Positions 57,386 to 64,000 of a stretch of 64,000 nucleotides of DNA are shown piece after piece. Source of the DNA: Ralstonia sp. 25mfcol4.1 (GTDB lineage Bacteria; Pseudomonadota; Gammaproteobacteria; Burkholderiales; Burkholderiaceae). Location: contig NZ_FNJO01000008.1 in the NCBI RefSeq assembly GCF_900104095.1, positions 124,001 to 188,000 on the forward strand. The letters are read 5' to 3'. The position numbers and the translations under genes are program-made. Numbering within the stretch: position 1 is the first letter of the stretch; each line of letters starts with the position of its first letter. Below the pieces are notes generated by a model. It did no database searches, was not told where the DNA came from, and saw nothing but the letters and a program-made list of their open reading frames with translations.

Positions 57386-57928
57386 ATGAAACGATCGTCC
57401 GCGCTGTACCTGCTGATTGCCGCAAGCCTGGCCATTCCCGGCACCGCCCTGTCCCAGTGGCAATGGAAGGACGCCAATGGCCGCACGGTCTACAGCGATG
57501 TTCCGCCGCCGCCATCGGTGCCCGAACGGGCCATCCTGGCCGCGCCGGGCCGCGCAGCCGGTGCCTATCGCCCGCTGGAAACGGAAACCGCCCAGGCAGA
57601 TGGAAAGCCAGCGCCGTCAGGTAGCCCGCGCATGCAGCCGGTCATCGCCAAGGGCAAGGCCGACAAGCCGCTCGATGCCGACGAAGCCTTCCGTGAGCGT
57701 CGCGACGCCCGGATCAAGGCGGATCTGGAAGCTGCCACCAAGGAACGCGCCCAGTTGGCGCGCGACGAACGGTGCCAGCAGCTGCGGAACTACGCCACCG
57801 GCCTGAGCGCCGGCGTGCGGGTGTCCCGGTCAGGTGCCGATGGCGCCCCCGTGCGCCTCAATGACGACGAACGCACGGCCGAACTGGCGCGCACCAACGA
57901 TTCGATCAATCAGCAGTGCAGCAGCTGA
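57386..57928 (+). CDS. DUF4124 periplasmic protein
   Basis: A 180-residue exported protein. A signal peptide (to about residue 23, GTALS|Q) is followed by the DUF4124 domain QWQWKDANGRTVYSDVPPP, then a charged coiled-coil region (about 95-150) and a tail with Cys134 and Cys178. The domain's function is unknown. It is convergent with rnfH. Confidence 0.87.
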   Translation: MKRSSALYLLIAASLAIPGTALSQWQWKDANGRTVYSDVPPPPSVPERAILAAPGRAAGAYRPLETETAQADGKPAPSGSPRMQPVIAKGKADKPLDADEAFRERRDARIKADLEAATKERAQLARDERCQQLRNYATGLSAGVRVSRSGADGAPVRLNDDERTAELARTNDSINQQCSS

Positions 57929-57960
57929 CAGGCTGATGCCTTGAAGGCAGGGGCCAGGGC

Positions 57961-58320
57961 TCAAGCGCCCTGCCCGCCCCCGCCGCGCAGCCATTTCTGG
58001 CCCTCGCGCATCCCGGATGCCCGGGTTTTCTGCACGCGTTTGCGCCGGGCGGTCTTCGGATCCGCCGTCAGGGCCCGGTAGATCTCCACCCGATCGCCTT
58101 GTCGCACCACGGTATCCAGCGTTTTCAGCTTGCCGTAGATCCCCACGCGCATCGTCGTGGGATCCACTTCCCGGTGCGCCTCGATCAGCCCGCTGGATTG
58201 AATCGCGCCAACGATGGTGGTGCCTTCCGGGACGACAACTTCCTTCAGGAATACCGCGTCCGGACGGGCATAGCAGACCGAAACACGCACGGTGGCCGAT
58301 GCTTCAGCCTTGCTTGGCAT
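57961..58320 (-). CDS. rnfH: RnfH-family ubiquitin-like-fold protein
   Basis: A 119-residue protein of the RnfH/UPF0125 family (beta-grasp fold): RVSVCYARPDAVFLKEVVVPEG and VGIYGKLKTLDTVV are conserved, and DRVEIYRALTADPK ends the domain before a basic tail. The start at 58320 lies inside the ratA gene, 17 bases before its stop. The ratA-rnfH pair next to smpB is common in proteobacteria. It may modulate redox complexes, but this is unproven. Confidence 0.9.
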   Translation of the reverse strand: MPSKAEASATVRVSVCYARPDAVFLKEVVVPEGTTIVGAIQSSGLIEAHREVDPTTMRVGIYGKLKTLDTVVRQGDRVEIYRALTADPKTARRKRVQKTRASGMREGQKWLRGGGGQGA

Positions 58321-58744
58321 AGACCACCTCGGCCCGTTTGACAAAGGCATCCACAAACGTATTGGCGATCACGCTGAACGCCGGACCGATGATTTTTTCG
58401 AGAATGACGCTCGAAAATTCGTAATGGAGGTGGAATTCGATCTTGCAGGCATCGGCACGCAGCGGCGTGAACCGCCAGGATCCGTTGAAGGTCTTGAAAG
58501 GACCGTCCGCGAACGTCATATCGATACGAGTTGGACGCTCCTGGGTATTGCGCGTGTGGAAATACTGCTTGATGCCGCTGAAATGAATATGGATCTTGGC
58601 ATCGAGCAGCGTGTCGGTTTGCTCGAAGACCTCCACGCCGCCGCACCATGGCAGGAACTTGGGATAGTCCTCCACGCGCGTGACCAGGTCGTACATCTGT
58701 TCGGCCGAAAAGCCGAGCAGGACGGATTTATGGACGTCTGCCAT
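58304..58744 (-). CDS. ratA: RatA/Coq10-type START-domain protein
   Basis: A 146-residue START-like protein: MADVHKSVLLGFSAEQMYDL, EDYPKFLPWC and FNGSWRFTPL are the usual RatA marks. In E. coli the homologue was described as a toxin blocking 70S ribosome assembly; the related Coq10 proteins bind ubiquinone, and this may be the conserved role. It overlaps rnfH by 17 bases and is divergent from smpB across 185 bases. Confidence 0.9.
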   Translation of the reverse strand: MADVHKSVLLGFSAEQMYDLVTRVEDYPKFLPWCGGVEVFEQTDTLLDAKIHIHFSGIKQYFHTRNTQERPTRIDMTFADGPFKTFNGSWRFTPLRADACKIEFHLHYEFSSVILEKIIGPAFSVIANTFVDAFVKRAEVVYAKQG

Positions 58745-58929
58745 GTATGCGGATTGCGGGCACCTCGGGACTGGGCCGGGCCGGAGCGGTTTGCTAAAAT
58801 CAGGATTTTAGCCGACAGCCGCGAACACGGCACGCCCTGGCGCGCTCGGCCGCAGTCATGTTGCTGCGCACCCTCACCGCCGCCGCCCTGCCAGGCCGCG
58901 CCGGTCAAATTTAGGAAACCACCTCCCGC

Positions 58930-59379
58930 ATGACGATCGCTGACAACAAGAAGGCCTTTTTCGACTACTTCATCGAAGAACGCTATGAAGCCGGGATCGT
59001 GCTGGAAGGCTGGGAAGTCAAGGCGATCCGGGCGAACCGCGTGCAGATCAAGGAAGGTTATGTTGTGGTGCGCAACGCCGAGATGTTCCTGATTGGCGCC
59101 CACATCAGCCCGTTGCAAAGTGCCTCCACCCACGTCACTCCCGATCCGGTACGGACTCGGAAGCTGCTGCTCAAGGCCGACGAGATCAGGAAGCTGATCG
59201 GCAAGGTGGAGCAGCGCGGCTATACGCTGGTGCCGCTGAACCTGCACTACACGCGCGGCCGCATCAAGTGCGAAATCGGCCTGGGCAAGGGCAAGAAGCA
59301 GTTCGACAAGCGGGAGACCGAAAAGAACCGCGACTGGCAGCGCGAGAAGGCTCGTCTGATGAAAAGCGAGAAGGAATAA
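58930..59379 (+). CDS. smpB: SsrA-binding protein SmpB
   Basis: A 149-residue RNA-binding protein that carries tmRNA to stalled ribosomes. The OB-fold core ([16 protein letters not shown], residues 19-34; [28 protein letters not shown]) and the basic C-terminal tail with [11 protein letters not shown], which enters the empty mRNA channel, are complete. A terminator follows immediately. The tmRNA gene is not in this window. Confidence 0.96.
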   Translation: MTIADNKKAFFDYFIEERYEAGIVLEGWEVKAIRANRVQIKEGYVVVRNAEMFLIGAHISPLQSASTHVTPDPVRTRKLLLKADEIRKLIGKVEQRGYTLVPLNLHYTRGRIKCEIGLGKGKKQFDKRETEKNRDWQREKARLMKSEKE

Positions 59380-59381
59380 AG

Positions 59382-59410
59382 AACGGAGGCCTCGGCCTCC
59401 GTTTTCGTTT
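59382..59410 (+). terminator. Terminator after smpB
   Basis: AACGGAGGCC and GGCCTCCGTT form a ten-pair stem two bases after the smpB stop, followed by TTCGTTT. It also separates smpB from the convergent SPFH gene. Confidence 0.88.
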
Positions 59411-59429
59411 CCAGCGATAGCGGCAGGCG

Positions 59430-60368
59430 TCAGAGCACCTTCTCGACTTTCTGCCCCTTCACAATCTGCAGTGCCGACGCAATCATCGAACTCATCTCGC
59501 CGAGATTGCCCGGCACGATCAGCGTATTGCCCTGCTTGGCCAGGTTGCCGAAGGCAGCCACATATTCCTCGGCCACCTTCAGGTTGACCGCCTCCGCACC
59601 GCCTTCTCCGCGAATGGCGTGGCCGATTTTCTCGATTGCCTGCGCATTGGCTTCCGCCACAGCCAGAATCGCTGCGGCCTCACCCTGCGCCTTGTTGATG
59701 GCCGCCTGCCTTTCACCTTCGGACTTCTGGATGGCTGCTTCACGCGCGCCCGAGGCCAGGTTGATCTGCTCCTGGCGCTTGCCCTCGGATGCCGCGATCA
59801 GCGCCCGCTTCTCGCGCTCCGCCGTGATCTGGGCCTGCATCGCATGCAGGATTTCCTTCGGCGGCGTCAGGTCCTTGATCTCGTAGCGCAGCACCTTCAC
59901 CCCCCAATTGGCGGCCGCCTCGTCGAGGGCGTTGACCACGCTGTGATTGATGAACTCGCGCTCCTCGAAGGTCTTGTCCAGTTCGAGCTTGCCGATGACC
60001 GACCGCAGCGTGGTCTGCGACAACTGCGTGATAGCCACCACGAAATTGCTCGATCCGTACGACGCCTTCATCGGGTCCGTCACCTGGAAGTACAGCACGC
60101 CATCGACCTGCAACTGCGTGTTGTCCTTGGTGATACAAACCTGGCTCGGCACGTCGAGCGGGATTTCCTTGAGGATGTGCTTGTAGGCCACGCGGTCGAT
60201 AAACGGCACGACAATGGACAGGCCCGGCGTGAGCGTCGCGTGGTAGCGCCCCAGCCGCTCCAGCACCCAGGCGTGCTGCTGCGGCACGATCTTGATGGAC
60301 TTCGCAATCAGAACGATGGCGGCAATGAGCAGAATCAGCGGAAACAGACCGAGCTGATAAGCAAGCAT
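59430..60368 (-). CDS. SPFH/stomatin-like membrane protease partner (QmcA family)
   Basis: A 312-residue protein with one N-terminal membrane helix (about 5-26), an SPFH/band-7 domain (about 28-200) and an Ala/Glu-rich coiled coil (about 190-270), then a short conserved tail. It forms large membrane rings and works with NfeD or FtsH-type proteases in membrane quality control. The upstream gene encodes its usual partner NfeD, 51 bases away on the same strand. Confidence 0.92.
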   Translation of the reverse strand: MLAYQLGLFPLILLIAAIVLIAKSIKIVPQQHAWVLERLGRYHATLTPGLSIVVPFIDRVAYKHILKEIPLDVPSQVCITKDNTQLQVDGVLYFQVTDPMKASYGSSNFVVAITQLSQTTLRSVIGKLELDKTFEEREFINHSVVNALDEAAANWGVKVLRYEIKDLTPPKEILHAMQAQITAEREKRALIAASEGKRQEQINLASGAREAAIQKSEGERQAAINKAQGEAAAILAVAEANAQAIEKIGHAIRGEGGAEAVNLKVAEEYVAAFGNLAKQGNTLIVPGNLGEMSSMIASALQIVKGQKVEKVL

Positions 60369-60419
60369 GTACGACTCCCGTCAAAGAGAAAAAACTGCAA
60401 GGCAGAGGCAAGCGCCAGG

Positions 60420-60845
60420 CTAGCGCGGCGACACGATCAGCGTGGCACCGCGAACTTCGATAATTCTGTAGCGCCCCGGGGAGGGATCGGTCCCGGGAGC
60501 CAGTTCCACGGTCCAGTCGGCGCCGCGATATGGCACGCGGGCGCGACGGAAGGCATCCCAGGCGGACACTTCGACTTCCTGTCCGATATCGAGGTTCACG
60601 TCGGGGTTGGTCGCGGCATCGCTACGCCGCAGCCTGCCGAAGCGTGTGCGCCGCATCGCCACGATGGCCACGATGGCGACCAGCGCCGCGGTAACCGTCT
60701 GCACGGGCACGTCGGCACCGAGCAGCGCGGCAATGCCGCCGGCGGTCACGCCGCAGGCGACCATCAACAGATAAAACGTGCCGGTGGCCATTTCAGCGAT
60801 CAGCAGCACCACGGACGCGGCAAACCAAAAGTAGTACGACGTCAT
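60420..60845 (-). CDS. NfeD-family membrane protein
   Basis: A 141-residue protein with two or three helices (about 5-80) and a C-terminal OB-fold NfeD domain (about 88-141, ending GRYRIIEVRGATLIVSPR). It is the short NfeD type without the protease part and pairs with the SPFH protein encoded next. AAAGGA precedes the ATG at 60845. It lies just after the ppsA terminator, so the pair has its own promoter or depends on read-through. Confidence 0.9.
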   Translation of the reverse strand: MTSYYFWFAASVVLLIAEMATGTFYLLMVACGVTAGGIAALLGADVPVQTVTAALVAIVAIVAMRRTRFGRLRRSDAATNPDVNLDIGQEVEVSAWDAFRRARVPYRGADWTVELAPGTDPSPGRYRIIEVRGATLIVSPR

Positions 60846-60880
60846 CCCGTTCCTTTCCAGCCAGCCAAACTCCGGCCCGA

Positions 60881-60922
60881 AAAAACAAAACCCCCGCCAA
60901 ACGCCTGCGGCGTCTGCGGGGG
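60881..60922 (-). terminator. Terminator of ppsA with nested hairpin
   Basis: CCCCCGC at 60891-60897 pairs with GCGGGGG at 60916-60922, enclosing a second stem ACGCC/GGCGT (60901-60905 and 60909-60913). On the minus strand the outer stem is followed by TTTTGTTTTTT. It stands 102 bases after the ppsA stop. Confidence 0.9.
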
Positions 60923-61024
60923 CAGTTGGAACACCTGACCGCAGGGCCGGTGCCACACGGCGCGCCGGCCCATCAGGCCGGACGCCGCTCGTTCGGGTAC
61001 GTCGATATTGTGACGCGAAATGCC

Positions 61025-63409
<2,385 letters not shown>

Positions 63410-63478
63410 AAAAGCCTCAAAACAAAGTAAGAAATCTTTTGCACCGACCGGTATGTTGTTGGAGTTCTGGCCCCGGCG

Positions 63479-63603
63479 GATCGCTTGGCTGAGCAATTCC
63501 GTGTGACATCGGACGCTTCCGATGTTGCAATGCACATTGTCGACAATCCAGCCCCAAATCGTTGCCTGGCCGGGATTGGCGGAATTGCTTAGCCAAAAGA
63601 TCG
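63479..63603. promoter_or_regulatory. Long inverted repeat in the ppsA-ppsR divergent region
   Basis: A 23-base segment at 63479-63501 and its inverted copy at 63581-63603 agree at 20 positions (core TTGGCTNAGCAATTCCG), with 79 bases between. Inside lies a smaller perfect dyad, CATCGGA/TCCGATG (63507-63524). The two arms are about 70 and 172 bases from the ppsA start, and 167 and 65 from the ppsR start, nearly symmetric, as expected of one regulator acting on both genes. I do not know the protein. Confidence 0.65.
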
Positions 63604-63667
63604 CCGCTATTCTACCGTGCCGCACCGCACTTTCGCTCAGCGGCTGTTCCAAAATAATTGTCCAGAC

Positions 63668-64000
63668 ATGTCCTTGCCCGAAGCGCCTGACGCGTCGCAA
63701 CCTGCGCCAGCCCTGACTTCCCAGCCTTCTTCTTCCGCGCCCGGCGCCCAGCCTGCGGCTGCGACGGAACCTGTGGATCGCCCTGCCGTGCGTACGGTTT
63801 TCATTGTGTCGGATGGCACAGGCATCACCGCCGAGACGTTCAGCCACTCGATTCTGGCCCAGTTCGAGATGCGCTTCCGCAAGGTGCGCATGCCGTTCGT
63901 GGACACGCCCGAGAAGGCGCATGTGGCCGTCAGCAAGATCAATGAGGCGTTCTATAACGAGGGCGTCCCGCCCATCGTCTTCACCACGCTGGTCAACGCC
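63668..64000 (+). CDS. ppsR: PEP synthase regulatory protein (kinase/pyrophosphorylase), 5' part
   Basis: The first 111 codons of the bifunctional PSRP protein, cut by the window end. After a variable Ala/Pro/Ser-rich leader (residues 1-40) the conserved domain opens with [20 protein letters not shown]. The family uses ADP to phosphorylate and phosphate to dephosphorylate the regulatory Thr of PEP synthase; its P-loop would lie beyond position 64000. Divergent from its target ppsA. Start: the ATG at 63668; no strong ribosome site is seen. Confidence 0.93.
   Translation, partial: MSLPEAPDASQPAPALTSQPSSSAPGAQPAAATEPVDRPAVRTVFIVSDGTGITAETFSHSILAQFEMRFRKVRMPFVDTPEKAHVAVSKINEAFYNEGVPPIVFTTLVNA

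Overview
The window is about 64 kb of high-GC (roughly 65%) chromosomal DNA from a beta-proteobacterium of the Burkholderiaceae, most probably Cupriavidus or a close Ralstonia relative. The reasons are the prpR//prpB-prpC-acnD-prpF layout with a sigma-54 promoter, a QueE with the C-x14-C-x2-C cluster motif known from Burkholderia, guaB and guaA separated by a small membrane gene, and the block ppsR//ppsA-nfeD-SPFH-(smpB)-ratA-rnfH. This is identification by gene content and style; no database search was run. I see no rRNA, tRNA, CRISPR array, insertion sequence, prophage or plasmid function. It reads as ordinary core chromosome with accessory islands.

Layout. 0.1-3.7 kb: an AhpD-like protein, then an outer-membrane barrel pair divergent from a MarR regulator. 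3.8-8.5 kb: a probable three-gene operon of a fused osmoprotectant binding-protein/permease, a triheme cytochrome c and a Tat-exported spermidine-dehydrogenase-like flavoprotein, followed upstream by a cupin gene. 9-13.7 kb: ftsK with a very long repetitive linker, a DUF4136 lipoprotein and a DoxX protein. 13.8-17.8 kb: a LysR/azoreductase pair, an EgtB without EgtD, and a truncated Fic gene. 18-26.5 kb: the complete 2-methylcitrate (propionate) locus with its PrpR operator and sigma-54 promoter. 26.7-35 kb: periplasmic asparaginase, thioesterase, DUF1289, a MOSC/glutamine-amidotransferase overlapping pair, penicillin-acylase family enzyme, aldehyde dehydrogenase, an unknown gene and a remnant of an outer-membrane gene.

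35.4-40 kb: creBCD two-component system and CreD, headed by an 11-bp-periodic cre tag and a 33-codon leader ORF. Next to it lies an unknown 142-residue gene with a perfect LexA (SOS) box. 40-44.7 kb: an ABC-F ATPase and the operon queE-queD-tadA-ldcA (tRNA wobble-base modification plus peptidoglycan recycling). 44.9-52.3 kb: two MFS exporters, DUF1993, an EEP-family enzyme, an amidohydrolase and a diguanylate cyclase. 52.4-56.2 kb: guaB-membrane gene-guaA for GMP synthesis. 56.3-64 kb: an EamA transporter, DUF4124, rnfH/ratA, smpB, an SPFH/NfeD pair, and ppsA divergent from ppsR (cut by the window end).

No wholly new multi-gene defence or biosynthetic system stands out. The signals most worth following are the SOS-box-controlled unknown gene (39.5-40.0 kb), the cre tag with its mini-ORF (39.2-39.35 kb), the half-site array in front of the broken fic gene (17.8 kb), the oxidase/cytochrome/transporter operon (3.8-8.5 kb), and the long dyad between ppsA and ppsR (63.5 kb).
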